DNA from: an uncultured Collinsella sp.
GTDB lineage: Bacteria > Actinomycetota > Coriobacteriia > Coriobacteriales > Coriobacteriaceae
Length of the DNA: 64,000 nucleotides
NCBI GenBank assembly: GCA_902470905.1
Contig: CABRIC010000002.1
Span: 13,061 to 77,060, forward strand
Direction of reading: 5' to 3'
A model generated the notes under the pieces. That model was not told the DNA's origin. It worked only from the letters and a program-made list of their open reading frames with translations, and did not search any database. The position numbers and the translations under genes were made by a program. Each line of letters opens with the position of its first letter. Position 1 is the first letter of the stretch. Shown here piece after piece: positions 15,599 to 24,862 of the stretch.

Positions 15599-16625
15599 CG
15601 ATCTTGCAGATCGCGTCCTTAATACCGCTGCGGGTGAGCCGCTTCGCCGAAAGGGTCACGCGAAGCCTCTGTATGTTGCCGTGATCGGATGCCTTGCCGG
15701 AGTGCTGGCGACCGGAGGGGTCGCCTACGCCGTTATCAATTCCAGCTATTTTGCCTCAGCCTGGGGAAACCACGGCAACGGGGATTCCATTACCTGGACA
15801 AACGGCGGCTCATCGGGGACTAAATATACCTACACCAGGGAGTTTGGTGATGGCATCGCGCCCCAAAGCCTGGAGGGTGCAGTCCAGGAGGTTAATCTGT
15901 CCGTCGAGGGCAACGGCTATACGCTCGATATCCATGAGATGGCAATCGACCAAAACGGCTGCGGAGCCGTGACGTTTACGTTGTCCAATCCAAATGGAGT
16001 TAACTACTACAAGCCAGCAGCAGAGACAGGCGAACTTGTTCTCTATGGTGAAGAAGAACAAGGCATCGGCACGCCAAGCATGAACTTCGGCGAGGAATGG
16101 GCTGACACACGCTGCACAATTGATAAGGACACATCAAGCGACACGGTCATTAATGGCACGATGTACTTTGCCTCGTGGGATCGCGAGCGAGATTTGGGAC
16201 ATGCGGTCAGCTGGAATATCTGCTGGACTGAGGGCGAAGGCGAGGACGCGAAGCTGCTCGAGGCATCGACGCCAGAGTTTAACGTCGGAGCGCACGTCGA
16301 TACAAAGGAACTCCGCTCCGATGACTCGCCTCTCGAGATCAGTCCGTTTTCCATCCAGACGCATATCGATGATCTGGGCTATGAAGCAGTTGATCATAAA
16401 TTGACCGTCACCTACAAGGATGGATCGGAGCAGATTATCGAAGATGACGACGCAGGGGTGTTCAACTTCTATGTTTCGCTGGCGCGCAATAGCGGAGAGA
16501 ACAACTGGGTGCCGACAAAACTGATCAATGTCGATCAAGTGGTCTCGGTAACCCTTGAGGGCACGAGATACACATCAACAGGAGAGACCGAAACAGAAGT
16601 ACCCTTTACCATCGTCTATTCGTAA
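15549..16625 (+). CDS. membrane-anchored extracytoplasmic protein, probable anti-sigma partner
   Basis: A 358-residue protein starting at GTG 15549 behind GAGGAGGG. About 38 residues are cytoplasmic, one membrane helix follows (YVAVIGCLAGVLATGGVAYA, about 41-62), and the rest is a beta-rich exported region. The layout resembles DUF4179-type proteins encoded next to ECF sigma factors, where the short N terminus could bind the sigma factor. There is no HxxxCxxC zinc anti-sigma motif in the N-terminal part, so it is not a classical ZAS protein. GC content is lower than in neighbouring genes. The anti-sigma role is inferred from gene overlap and topology. Confidence 0.7.
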   Translation: MKSNQIKQAFESIQADSDLADRVLNTAAGEPLRRKGHAKPLYVAVIGCLAGVLATGGVAYAVINSSYFASAWGNHGNGDSITWTNGGSSGTKYTYTREFGDGIAPQSLEGAVQEVNLSVEGNGYTLDIHEMAIDQNGCGAVTFTLSNPNGVNYYKPAAETGELVLYGEEEQGIGTPSMNFGEEWADTRCTIDKDTSSDTVINGTMYFASWDRERDLGHAVSWNICWTEGEGEDAKLLEASTPEFNVGAHVDTKELRSDDSPLEISPFSIQTHIDDLGYEAVDHKLTVTYKDGSEQIIEDDDAGVFNFYVSLARNSGENNWVPTKLINVDQVVSVTLEGTRYTSTGETETEVPFTIVYS

Positions 16626-16629
16626 GGTC

Positions 16630-16664
16630 TAGGCCGCTTCCCAAGAGGGGAAGCGGCCTATTTT
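16630..16664 (+). terminator. Rho-independent terminator after the sigma/anti-sigma pair
   Basis: TAGGCCGCTTCCC pairs with GGGAAGCGGCCTA around a short loop, followed by TTTTGCG. Confidence 0.88.
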
Positions 16665-16704
16665 GCGTTGCATGGGTGGTTAAAGCGGGCGATATTCGTC
16701 TGAA

Positions 16705-16835
16705 TTTCGGAAGTATGCGGCAAAATCCCGATAGGCCGACCACGCCGCATATGCTCAATCGCTCTACCCTCGGGTTTGTTATCGCAAAATCCCTGTGTGC
16801 TCGGCAAGTTCAAAATTTGCCGCATACTTCCGAAA
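16705..16835. repeat. 20-bp perfect inverted repeat with 91-base interior
   Basis: The 20 bases at 16705-16724, starting TTTCGGAAGTATG, are the exact reverse complement of 16816-16835. The interior contains a further GGCAA/TTTGCC pairing that would compete with the outer stem. There is no coding potential. It lies between the sigma-operon terminator and element B. Its identity is unknown. Confidence 0.75.
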
Positions 16836-16894
16836 GCGCCGCCGATATAAACCTGTCCCTTTTTGCCAGGGAACGTTGCCCCAACGATCACGTC

Positions 16895-17034
16895 GGATTC
16901 CCGGGCCGGGCGGCACAGGGGATTAAGTTTGTCGCGAGTTCCGTACGAGCCGGAGGCCACTTAATGTGGCCTCCGTGCGAGCCAGGACTGTAGAGCAGCA
17001 AACTTAAAACCTGGGCCGCCCGGACCGGGAATCC
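16895..17034. repeat. long inverted element B
   Basis: The left arm 16895-16931 and right arm 16999-17034 are complementary with a few mismatches (GGATTCCCGG... against ...CCGGGAATCC) and end at AAGTTTG/CAAACTT. The core contains CGAGTTCCGTACGAGCC, the hairpin GGAGGCCAC-TTAAT-GTGGCCTCC, then GTGCGAGCCAGGACTG and GAGCAG. Core order and hairpin tip match elements A and C, while the arms differ. It lies 207 bases before rpsL. Confidence 0.82.
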
Positions 17035-17118
17035 GCCCATGCGCGCAGAAGGGGATTCCTTTTGTGTAGGGTTTGCGGAAATGTGCCAATTTTGGGATAC
17101 GCCCGGCGGCGTGGTCTG

Positions 17119-17147
17119 TTGACGGCACAGCTAACGCCACGTATCCT
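17119..17147 (+). promoter_or_regulatory. promoter of the rpsL operon
   Basis: TTGACG (17119-17124) and TATCCT (17142-17147) have a 17-base spacer. A GGGG/CCCC hairpin lies in the leader (about 17166-17184) before rpsL. Confidence 0.72.
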
Positions 17148-17240
17148 ATCGAACTGCGTGTTTCGTAGGGGGATGCTGACCCCTCGATTCAAGCCGTTGC
17201 ACTTTACAGAAAGCTGGAATCATTCGAGAAGGAGTACGCT

Positions 17241-17618
17241 TTGCCTACTATTAACCAGCTGGTTCGCCAGGGCCGTCGTTCCGTGCCCAAGAAGTCCAAG
17301 AACGCTGCTCTGCAGCACAACTCCCAGAAGCGCGGCGTGTGCACCCGCGTCTTCACCACGAGCCCCAAGAAGCCGAACTCGGCTCTTCGTAAGGTTGCCC
17401 GTGTTCGCCTCGTCAACGGCATCGAAGTTACTGCTTACATCCCGGGTGAGGGCCACAACCTGCAGGAGCACTCCATCGTGCTCGTCCGCGGCGGTCGTGT
17501 CCGTGACCTCCCTGGTGTCCGTTATCACGTCATCCGTGGCGCCTACGACGCTGCTCCGGTCCAGAACCGTATGCAGGCCCGTTCCAAGTACGGTGCTAAG
17601 CGCCCCAAGGCTAAATAA
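17241..17618 (+). CDS. rpsL: 30S ribosomal protein S12
   Basis: A 125-residue S12 starting at TTG 17241 ([13 protein letters not shown]) behind GAAGGAG. The decoding-centre loops are present: [10 protein letters not shown] with Lys43, and [14 protein letters not shown]. In the second loop, residue 88 is Arg, where most bacteria have Lys (Lys87 in E. coli, Lys88 in M. tuberculosis). Substitution of that Lys by Arg is a known streptomycin-resistance change. First gene of rpsL-rpsG-fusA-rpsJ. Confidence 0.98.
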   Translation: MPTINQLVRQGRRSVPKKSKNAALQHNSQKRGVCTRVFTTSPKKPNSALRKVARVRLVNGIEVTAYIPGEGHNLQEHSIVLVRGGRVRDLPGVRYHVIRGAYDAAPVQNRMQARSKYGAKRPKAK

Positions 17619-17691
17619 GCCAGATAACGTTTTGATACTTTCGCCGTGTGCCGCCTAAGCGCCGCACGGTAGACACTTAAGGAGATTTCAC

Positions 17692-18165
17692 ATGCCGCGT
17701 CGTGCAGCAGCTAATCGTCGTGAGGTTCAGCCTGACGCCGTTTACAACAACCGCCTGGTGACTCAGCTCATCAACAAGGTCCTTCTTGACGGCAAGAAGG
17801 CCACCGCTGAGCGCATCGTTTACACCGCTTTCGAGATCGTTGCCGAGAAGTCCGAGGGTGGCGACGCTCTCGCTACCTTCAAGAAGGCTATGGACAACGT
17901 CAAGCCCACGCTCGAGGTTAAGCCCAAGCGTGTCGGTGGCGCTACCTATCAGGTCCCGATGGAGGTCAACTCCCGTCGTTCCACCGCTCTGGGTATCCGC
18001 TGGATCGTCAACTTCTCCCGCGCTCGCAAGGAGAAGACCATGGCCGAGCGTCTCGCCAACGAGATTCTCGACGCCTCCAACGGCCTGGGCGCTTCCGTCA
18101 AGAAGCGTGAGGACGTCTTCAAGATGGCCGAGGCCAACCGCGCGTTCTCTCACTATCGTTGGTAA
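17692..18165 (+). CDS. rpsG: 30S ribosomal protein S7
   Basis: A 157-residue S7 beginning [20 protein letters not shown], with the usual [18 protein letters not shown] and the C-terminal AFSHYRW. It nucleates assembly of the 30S head and contacts the E site. AAGGAG precedes ATG 17692. It sits between rpsL and fusA, the standard str-operon position. Confidence 0.98.
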   Translation: MPRRAAANRREVQPDAVYNNRLVTQLINKVLLDGKKATAERIVYTAFEIVAEKSEGGDALATFKKAMDNVKPTLEVKPKRVGGATYQVPMEVNSRRSTALGIRWIVNFSRARKEKTMAERLANEILDASNGLGASVKKREDVFKMAEANRAFSHYRW

Positions 18166-18184
18166 GTTAAGGTAAGGAACTAAC

Positions 18185-20284
18185 ATGGCTAAGCCTAAGT
18201 ACAAGCTTTCCGATACCCGTAACATCGGCATCATGGCTCACATCGATGCCGGTAAGACCACCACGACCGAGCGTATTCTTTACTACACCGGTAAGACCCA
18301 CAAGATCGGTGAGGTTCATGAGGGCGCTGCCACCATGGACTGGATGGTTCAGGAGCAGGAGCGCGGCGTAACCATTACCTCCGCTGCTACCACGTGCTTC
18401 TGGAACAAGGACGGTAAGGACTACCGCATCCAGATCATCGACACCCCGGGCCACGTTGACTTCACCGCTGAGGTCGAGCGCTGCCTGCGCGTCCTCGATG
18501 GCGCTGTCGCCGTCTTCGACGCCGTTGCCGGCGTTCAGCCCCAGTCTGAGACCGTTTGGCGTCAGGCTTCTACCTTCAACGTCCCCCGTATCGCCTTCAT
18601 CAACAAGTATGACCGCGTGGGCGCTGACTTCTTCAACGCTATCGAGACCATGAAGGATCGTCTCGACGCTAACGCCGTGGCCGCTCAGGTCCCGATGGGC
18701 GCCGAGGACAACTTCTGGGGCGTCATCGACCTCGTCACCATGACCGCATGGGACTTCAAGGCCGACGACAAGGGCATGACCTACCCCGAGCCGATGGACG
18801 AGATCCCGGCTGAGTTCGCCGACATCGCTGCCACCAAGCGCGAGGAGCTCCTCGACGCTGCTGCCAGCTTTGACGACGAGCTCATGGAGAAGATCCTCAT
18901 GGAGGAGGACTTCACCGTCGAGGAGCTCAAGGCTGCTCTGCGTAAGGGCGTTCTGGCCAACGAGCTCAACCTCGTCTTCGTGGGCTCCGCCTACAAGAAC
19001 AAGGGCGTCCAGGAGCTGCTCGACGCTGTCGTCGACTACCTGCCCAGCCCGCTCGACGTTGAGGCCGTCACCGGTACCGATCCGGACACCGGTGAGGAGA
19101 TCCAGCGTCATCCTTCCTTCGACGAGCCCTTCTCCGGCCTGGTCTTCAAGATCATGACCGACCCGTTCGTCGGTAAGCTCACCTATGTCCGCGTTTACTC
19201 CGGCCGCGCCGAGTCCGGCTCCTACGTGGTCAACGCTTCCAACGGTCAGCGCGAGCGTCTCGGCCGCATCCTCGAGATGAACGCCGCCGAGCGTATCGAC
19301 CGTGACGACGCTGCCGCTGGCGACATCGTCGCTTGCGTCGGCTTCAAGAACTCCACCACCGGTGACACCCTGTGCGCCGAGGGCAAGGAGATCGTCCTCG
19401 AGAAGATCGAGTTCGCTAAGCCCGTTATCGACGTTGCCATCGAGCCCAAGACCAAGGCCGAGCAGGACAAGATGTCCCTGGCTCTGACCAAGCTCGCCGA
19501 GGAGGACCCGACCTTCCAGGTGTCCACCAACCACGAGACCGGCCAGACCATCATCGCCGGCATGGGCGAGCTGCACCTCGAGATCATCGTCGACCGTCTG
19601 CTCCGCGAGTTCAAGGTTGACGCTAACGTCGGTAAGCCCCAGGTCGCCTACCGCGAGACCGCTGGTCACGACGTCGAGAAGGCTGAGGGCAAGTTCGTCC
19701 GTCAGTCCGGCGGTCGCGGTCAGTACGGCCACGCTGTCATCAAGCTCGAGAAGATGGAGGAGGGCTTCGGCTACGAGTTCGTCAACGCTATCGTCGGCGG
19801 CGTCGTGCCCAAGGAGTACATCCCGTCCATCGACAAGGGCATCCAGGAGGCCCTGAACACCGGTGTTATCGCCGGCTTCCCGGTCCTCGACGTTAAGGTC
19901 ACCCTGTTCGACGGTTCTTACCACGAGGTCGACTCCTCCGAGGCCGCCTTCAAGATCGCCGGTTCCATGGCTATCAAGGACGCCCTCAAGAAGTCCGATC
20001 CGCAGCTGCTCGAGCCGATCATGGCTGTCGAGGTCGAGACCCCCGAGCAGTACATGGGCGACGTTATGGGCAACCTCTCCGGTCGCCGCGGCAAGATCGA
20101 GGGCATGGAGGATCGCAAGAACAGCAAGCTCATCCGTGCCAAGGTGCCGCTGGGCGAGATGTTCGGTTACGCTACCGACCTTCGCTCCCAGACCCAGGGC
20201 CGTGCATCCTACACGATGCAGTTCGACTCTTATGAGCCCGCGCCCAAGTCCATCGTGGACGAGGTCATGAGCAAGAACGCCTAA
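18185..20284 (+). CDS. fusA: elongation factor G
   Basis: A 699-residue translational GTPase with G1 [10 protein letters not shown] near residue 17, G3 DTPGHVDF near 86, G4 NKYD near 140 and domains II-V through the C terminus ([10 protein letters not shown], then [14 protein letters not shown]). It catalyses ribosome translocation. G4 reads NKYD rather than the common NKMD. It starts 19 bases after rpsG. tuf, usually next, is missing here. Confidence 0.98.
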   Translation: MAKPKYKLSDTRNIGIMAHIDAGKTTTTERILYYTGKTHKIGEVHEGAATMDWMVQEQERGVTITSAATTCFWNKDGKDYRIQIIDTPGHVDFTAEVERCLRVLDGAVAVFDAVAGVQPQSETVWRQASTFNVPRIAFINKYDRVGADFFNAIETMKDRLDANAVAAQVPMGAEDNFWGVIDLVTMTAWDFKADDKGMTYPEPMDEIPAEFADIAATKREELLDAAASFDDELMEKILMEEDFTVEELKAALRKGVLANELNLVFVGSAYKNKGVQELLDAVVDYLPSPLDVEAVTGTDPDTGEEIQRHPSFDEPFSGLVFKIMTDPFVGKLTYVRVYSGRAESGSYVVNASNGQRERLGRILEMNAAERIDRDDAAAGDIVACVGFKNSTTGDTLCAEGKEIVLEKIEFAKPVIDVAIEPKTKAEQDKMSLALTKLAEEDPTFQVSTNHETGQTIIAGMGELHLEIIVDRLLREFKVDANVGKPQVAYRETAGHDVEKAEGKFVRQSGGRGQYGHAVIKLEKMEEGFGYEFVNAIVGGVVPKEYIPSIDKGIQEALNTGVIAGFPVLDVKVTLFDGSYHEVDSSEAAFKIAGSMAIKDALKKSDPQLLEPIMAVEVETPEQYMGDVMGNLSGRRGKIEGMEDRKNSKLIRAKVPLGEMFGYATDLRSQTQGRASYTMQFDSYEPAPKSIVDEVMSKNA

Positions 20285-20344
20285 GTTCGAGCTCTCTGTT
20301 ACGTAATCCGCGAGAACATCTCTCGCACTCTTTGGAGGTTTAAG

Positions 20345-20653
20345 TTGGCTACCCAGAAGATCCGCATTCGCCTCAAGGGCTATGATCACGAGGTCGTCGA
20401 TCAGTCCGCGAAGCTCATCGTCGAGACCGCTCAGAAGACCGGCGCTCGCGTTTCCGGTCCTGTCCCCCTGCCCACCGAGCGTAACCTGTACACGGTTATC
20501 CGCTCGCCGCACGTGAACAAGGACTCCCGTGAGCAGTTCGAGATGCGCACCCACAAGCGCCTCATCGACATCCTCGACCCCACCTCGGGCACCGTTGATT
20601 CGCTCATGCGTCTCGACCTCCCCGCTGGCGTCGACATCGACATCAAGCTCTAA
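20345..20653 (+). CDS. rpsJ: 30S ribosomal protein S10
   Basis: A 102-residue S10 from TTG 20345 ([19 protein letters not shown]) behind TTGGAGG. It contains [20 protein letters not shown] and [13 protein letters not shown]10 works in the 30S head and in NusB-dependent antitermination. In most genomes it leads the S10 operon into rplC. Here it ends the str unit, is followed by a terminator, and rplC lies about 14 kb away. Confidence 0.97.
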   Translation: MATQKIRIRLKGYDHEVVDQSAKLIVETAQKTGARVSGPVPLPTERNLYTVIRSPHVNKDSREQFEMRTHKRLIDILDPTSGTVDSLMRLDLPAGVDIDIKL

Positions 20654-20676
20654 GCGATATCGCTCATAGCTTACAG

Positions 20677-20711
20677 AGCCCCGCTGCCATGTTGGTAGCG
20701 GGGCTTTTTTG
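20677..20711 (+). terminator. Rho-independent terminator after rpsJ
   Basis: AGCCCCGCT pairs with AGCGGGGCT (stem extended by GCCA/TGGT) and is followed by a T run. Confidence 0.92.
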
Positions 20712-20769
20712 TTTTGAATGGTGGCCTTGGGGGCCCGGATAATGCGGCCGAATGGGTGGCTATGGCGTC

Positions 20770-21546
20770 TTATTTACCCATGGGACGCAGCGATGCCTCC
20801 TCAAAATGGAAGGATCGCAAGCCGTCTTCCGTCTCGATGCACGCGCGACCAAAGTCATCGACCGTTTGAAAGATGCCACGCGCCAGCTCGTCCCCGACAG
20901 GGGAACGGGCGGTAACGCGCTCTCCAATCCAATTGAGATGAGCGATATATTCTCCGTGGACGGGCGCGAGCGGTCCGGCGTTTTCTTCCATGGCGTTGAG
21001 GCGCTCTGCCCATGTGTCTACAGCGTTCACGACCGCGTGATATACCTCCTTGAGTAGCACATCGACGGCGGGAACATTCTCGTTGAGGTCCGAGAGACCG
21101 ATTGCCGGCAGGCCGCCATCGGGAACCTCCGAAGGCACATAGTTCGCATTGACGCCAATGCCGCAGACGGCAAAGGGGCTGCCTTCGTTATCGCGTGCGG
21201 CCTCGACCAGAATGCCGCCGAGCTTGCGTCCTCGCGCGACCAGATCGTTGGGCCATTTGAGGCCAATCTCGTTTGCAAGACCCTGATTTTTGAGCGCCTC
21301 GAGCACCGCTAGGCCGCTGACGGCGGCAAGACCAGAGTACTTTGCAGGATTAACGCATGGACGCAGGACAATCGAAAGCAATAGGTTGCCGGCGGTTGAA
21401 TCCCACTTGTGGCCGCGCCGGCCGCGTCCTGCTGTCTGAGCCCGGGCGGCAAGTCCTGTGCCGTGCGGCGCTCCTTGTTTTCCTGCTTCGAGCAGGTCAT
21501 CGTTGGTCGATCCGGTTACGTCGACTATCGTTAATTGGGCATCCAT
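20770..21546 (-). CDS. birA: biotin--[acetyl-CoA-carboxylase] ligase, monofunctional
   Basis: A 258-residue biotin protein ligase: STNDDLLEAG near residue 10, the biotinyl-AMP loop GRGRRGHKWDS near 43, KWPNDLV near 100 and GGILVEA near 115. It lacks the N-terminal helix-turn-helix of E. coli BirA, so it should not repress transcription itself. It would attach biotin to AccB, encoded in the divergent operon. ATG 21546 (MDAQLTIVDVTGSTND) has AAGGAGG 11 bases upstream; the longer open frame begins with residues lacking similarity. Confidence 0.92.
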   Translation of the reverse strand: MDAQLTIVDVTGSTNDDLLEAGKQGAPHGTGLAARAQTAGRGRRGHKWDSTAGNLLLSIVLRPCVNPAKYSGLAAVSGLAVLEALKNQGLANEIGLKWPNDLVARGRKLGGILVEAARDNEGSPFAVCGIGVNANYVPSEVPDGGLPAIGLSDLNENVPAVDVLLKEVYHAVVNAVDTWAERLNAMEENAGPLAPVHGEYIAHLNWIGERVTARSPVGDELARGIFQTVDDFGRACIETEDGLRSFHFEEASLRPMGK

Positions 21547-21642
21547 AACGGCTGCTACCTCCTTAATGAATAAGTGAATAACGCAATGGTGTCGAGAAGT
21601 AGACACAATGTGAAGCCTTTGTCGCATTTGGACAATTTAATG

Positions 21643-21707
21643 TTAACACGTCAACAACGACTGAAATGCGCTATCCTCTCTTGGTCGATGTAAACACGTC
21701 AACAACT
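21643..21707. promoter_or_regulatory. paired operator sites upstream of the fab operon
   Basis: GTTAACACGTCAACAAC (21643-21659) and GTAAACACGTCAACAAC (21691-21707) are direct copies 48 bases apart, differing at one position. A possible -10 TATCCT (21673-21678) lies between them; the first copy covers its -35 region and the second lies just before the fabH ribosome binding site. A bound repressor could block initiation. The regulator is unknown; the sites match neither the FapR nor FabT consensus that I know. Confidence 0.6.
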
Positions 21708-21722
21708 CAAAGGAGGTTAGTG

Positions 21723-22682
21723 ATGGGTTTCACGATTCTTGGAACAGGCTCAGCGCTTCCTAAGCGCAGTGTTTCCAATGACGAGCTGTCCGAGTTCCTC
21801 GATACCTCGGATGAGTGGATTTTTACCCGCACAGGTATCAAGAGCCGCCACGTCTGCACCACCGAGTCACTTGACGACCTTGCCGTAGCGGCGAGCGGGC
21901 GGGCACTCCAGGTGTCCAGAATCGACGCGAGCCAGCTGGATCTGATCGTCTGCTCGACGACGACGGGTGACCACCTTGTTCCCGCCGAGGCGTGTGCCGT
22001 TGCTGAGCGACTAGGCGCGACGTGCCCCGCCTTCGATGTCTCGGCGGCCTGCGCCGGCTTCGTATTTGCGCTCGATGTCGCCGAGGGCTATATCGCCCGC
22101 GGCCGTGCCGAGCGCGTGCTTGTCGTTGCTGCCGAGCAGATGACGCGCGCGCTCGATTGGACCGACCGTGCTACGTGCGTGCTCTTTGGCGATGGCGCGG
22201 GTGCTGCGGTCATAGAGGCTGGGGGAGAGAATCCCCTTGCTGTTGAGCTTTCGACGTCGCCTGACGTCGAAACACTGCGCGTTCCCGGATTGGCGGGCTC
22301 CTCGCCGTATAAGACGGCGCAGGACCGCGAAAGTGTGCTTTCCATGAACGGCCGTCGCGTCTTCAAGTTTGGCGTCAATGCCATCTGCGACACGGTCAAC
22401 AAGCTCGCCTGCGACGCGGGCATCGCAGTCGAGGACATCGACCACTTTGTATTCCATCAGGCTAACGAACGAATCCTGAGTCAGGCGGTCAAGCGCTTAG
22501 GTGTGCCGGACGACCGTGTGGTCCGAACGTTGCGTGAAACCGGCAACATCTCGAGCGCCTGTATTCCGCTTGCTCTCGATCGACTGGCAAATACCGGAGC
22601 GCTGCACGCGGGCGACACCATCGCCCTGGTCGGATTTGGCGCCGGTTTGGATATAGGTGGCTATCTGCTTCGCTGGAAGTAG
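21723..22682 (+). CDS. fabH: 3-oxoacyl-ACP synthase III (KAS III)
   Basis: A 319-residue thiolase-fold enzyme that condenses an acyl-CoA primer with malonyl-ACP to start fatty acid synthesis. The active-site Cys110 is in DVSAACAGF; the His is in FVFHQAN and the Asn in ETGNISSA. ATG 21723 follows AAAGGAGG. It is first in a ten-gene operon running to accDA at 30900, downstream of paired operator-like repeats. Confidence 0.96.
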   Translation: MGFTILGTGSALPKRSVSNDELSEFLDTSDEWIFTRTGIKSRHVCTTESLDDLAVAASGRALQVSRIDASQLDLIVCSTTTGDHLVPAEACAVAERLGATCPAFDVSAACAGFVFALDVAEGYIARGRAERVLVVAAEQMTRALDWTDRATCVLFGDGAGAAVIEAGGENPLAVELSTSPDVETLRVPGLAGSSPYKTAQDRESVLSMNGRRVFKFGVNAICDTVNKLACDAGIAVEDIDHFVFHQANERILSQAVKRLGVPDDRVVRTLRETGNISSACIPLALDRLANTGALHAGDTIALVGFGAGLDIGGYLLRWK

Positions 22683-22734
22683 TTGCACATAGGAAATGAA
22701 AACGCCCCTGGGGCACAAACAAAGGAGAACTACC

Positions 22735-22971
22735 ATGGCAGATCAGAAGACCTTCGAGCGCGTTTGCGACGTTATCCGCGAGACCGCTGGCCTTGACGAC
22801 GTCGAGATGAAGCCCGAGTCCACGCTCGAGGAGATTGGTCTCGACAGCCTGGGCACCGTCGAGATACTCGTCGCCGTCGAGGACGAGTTTGGCATCCAGC
22901 TCGATACCGAGGAGAACCCCAAGACGGTCGGCGAGTTCGCCGATACGGTCGAGGCGGCATTGGAGAAGTAG
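22735..22971 (+). CDS. acpP: acyl carrier protein
   Basis: A 78-residue acidic four-helix protein. GLDSLGTVEI near residue 36 holds the Ser that receives 4'-phosphopantetheine. ATG 22735 is preceded by AAAGGAG. It carries the growing chain for the neighbouring Fab enzymes. It has GTVE after DSL where many ACPs have DTVE or DVVE. Confidence 0.96.
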   Translation: MADQKTFERVCDVIRETAGLDDVEMKPESTLEEIGLDSLGTVEILVAVEDEFGIQLDTEENPKTVGEFADTVEAALEK

Positions 22972-22973
22972 AG

Positions 22974-23918
22974 ATGCTCAAGACTCCTCTCTGCGATCTG
23001 CTCGGCATCGAAAAGCCCGTGTTCCAGGGCGGTATGGCCTGGATTGCCGATGCCTCGCTGGCGTCCGCAGTGTCCGAGGCGGGTGGCTTAGGGATTATCG
23101 CGGCCATGAACGCCGACGCCAACTGGCTGCGCGACCAGATTCATGAGCTGCGCGCCAGGACGGATAAGCCCTTTGGCGTCAACGTCATGCTCATGAGCCC
23201 GTTTGCCGACGAGGTCGCGCAGGTTGTGATTGACGAGCGAGTGCCGGTCGTCGTGACGGGCGCCGGCAATCCCACCAAGTACATGAAGGCGTGGAACGAG
23301 GCGGGTATCAAGGCCATCCCGGTCGTTGCCTCGGTGGCGCTGGCGCGCCTCGTGGCGCGTCGTGGGGCCACGGCAGTTGTTGCCGAAGGAACCGAATCGG
23401 GCGGCCATATTGGCGAGACCTCGACGATGGCACTGGTGCCGCAGGTCGTCGATGCGGTCGACATTCCCGTCGTGGCTGCCGGCGGTATTGCCGACGGCCG
23501 CGGCGTGGCGGCCGCCTTTATGCTGGGCGCTGCCGGCGTGCAGGTGGGTACGCGCTTTCTGGTCGCAGACGAGTGCACCGTATCGGAGCAGTACAAGGAG
23601 ATGGTCCTGAAGGCCAACGACACCTCGACGCGTGCGACCGGTCGCTCGACGGGACACCCGGTGCGTGCCCTCAAGAGCCCTTTCACCAACGCCTACGCCA
23701 AGAGCGAGGCGGCAGGTGCAAGTGTCGAGGAGCTTGGGGCCATGGGCACGGGCGCCCTTCGCAAGGCCGCCAAGGACGGTAATTACGAAGAGGGTTCGTA
23801 TTTGTGCGGACAGATTGCTGGCATGGTCAACGAACGCCAGAGCGCACGCGAAATCGTCGACGATCTGGTCGATGGCGCCGAGCATGTCCTGAAGGGTGCG
23901 TCCGCATGGGTGGCGTAG
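22974..23918 (+). CDS. fabK: enoyl-ACP reductase II (FMN-dependent)
   Basis: A 314-residue nitronate-monooxygenase-fold flavoprotein: FQGGMAWIAD near residue 17, GLGIIAAMNA near 38, AEGTESGGHIG near 142 and AAGGIADGRG near 170. FabK performs the last reduction of each elongation cycle and is naturally insensitive to triclosan. No fabI is present in the window. It starts 2 bases after acpP and overlaps fabD by 13 bases. Confidence 0.94.
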   Translation: MLKTPLCDLLGIEKPVFQGGMAWIADASLASAVSEAGGLGIIAAMNADANWLRDQIHELRARTDKPFGVNVMLMSPFADEVAQVVIDERVPVVVTGAGNPTKYMKAWNEAGIKAIPVVASVALARLVARRGATAVVAEGTESGGHIGETSTMALVPQVVDAVDIPVVAAGGIADGRGVAAAFMLGAAGVQVGTRFLVADECTVSEQYKEMVLKANDTSTRATGRSTGHPVRALKSPFTNAYAKSEAAGASVEELGAMGTGALRKAAKDGNYEEGSYLCGQIAGMVNERQSAREIVDDLVDGAEHVLKGASAWVA

Positions 23919-24832
23919 CGTTTTTGTTTGCCGGTCAGGGTGCCCAGCATCCCGCGATGGGCGTCGACCTCATCGAAGCGTCGCCGGTGGCTGCCGAGGT
24001 GTTCGCCATTGCCGACGAGGTGCGCCCGGGGACCAGCGAGCAGTGCCGGAGCGCCTCCAAGGAGGAGCTCTCACAGACCGAGAACACGCAGCCTTGCGTG
24101 TTCGTGCACGACTTGGCTGTCGCTGTCGCCCTGCGCGAGCGCGGCGTGGTGCCTGCTGCCTGTGCGGGATTCTCGCTGGGCGAGGTCGCTGCACTCACCT
24201 TTGCGGGGGCATTCGATACGCGAGCGGGTTTTGAGCTCGTGTGTGAGCGCGCGGCTTTGATGGCCACGGAGGCCGAGCGTCAGCCCGGCGGCATGCGCGC
24301 CGTCATCAAGCTCGATGCGGCGCAGGTCGAGGGCTTGGCAAAACAGGCAGGCGAGGACTGCTGGCCGGTCAACTACAACAGCCCCCAGCAGACGGTTGTG
24401 GCCGGAGCGCCCGATGCGTTGCAGACCCTCGACGTCATGGTAAAAGAGGCTGGCGGTCGCGCCATGAAGGTCGCGGTGTCGGGTGCATTCCATAGCCCCT
24501 ATATGGCCGAGGCGACTTGTGGCCTTGCTGCATATATCGAGGCCGGTCACGCGCCGTCCCCGTTGCTCATTCCGGTCATGGCAAATATGACGGCGGCGCC
24601 CTATCCGGCCGATCCGCAGGCGGCATCGGAGGTGCTGGCCAACCAGGTGAGCCATGCCGTGCGCTGGGTCGACACGCTGCATGCTCTGCAGGATCAAGGC
24701 ATCGATACGTTTATTGAGGTCGGCCCCGGCAAAACGCTGTCGGGCCTGGTCAAGCGTACGCTGAGCGACGTTCGTGTGTATTCGTGCGAAACGGCCGAGC
24801 AGGTCGCAGCTATTGCCGACGAGCTCGCATAG
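23906..24832 (+). CDS. fabD: malonyl-CoA:ACP transacylase
   Basis: A 308-residue acyltransferase beginning MGGVAFLFAGQGAQHPAMG. The nucleophile Ser90 is in AGFSLGEVAAL and the catalytic His in SGAFHSPYM. The usual motif is GHSLGE; here Phe replaces that His. It transfers malonyl groups from malonyl-CoA to ACP. ATG 23906 lies inside the end of fabK, so translation is probably coupled. Confidence 0.93.
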   Translation: MGGVAFLFAGQGAQHPAMGVDLIEASPVAAEVFAIADEVRPGTSEQCRSASKEELSQTENTQPCVFVHDLAVAVALRERGVVPAACAGFSLGEVAALTFAGAFDTRAGFELVCERAALMATEAERQPGGMRAVIKLDAAQVEGLAKQAGEDCWPVNYNSPQQTVVAGAPDALQTLDVMVKEAGGRAMKVAVSGAFHSPYMAEATCGLAAYIEAGHAPSPLLIPVMANMTAAPYPADPQAASEVLANQVSHAVRWVDTLHALQDQGIDTFIEVGPGKTLSGLVKRTLSDVRVYSCETAEQVAAIADELA

Positions 24833-24862
24833 TCCACAGGGCTGTAACCCGAAAGGAATGAC

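Noticed and set aside
18167..20554. A 795-codon open frame antisense to fusA and rpsJ
   Set aside because: Shadow of the highly biased fusA codons, rich in Leu, Val and Gly with no known fold.
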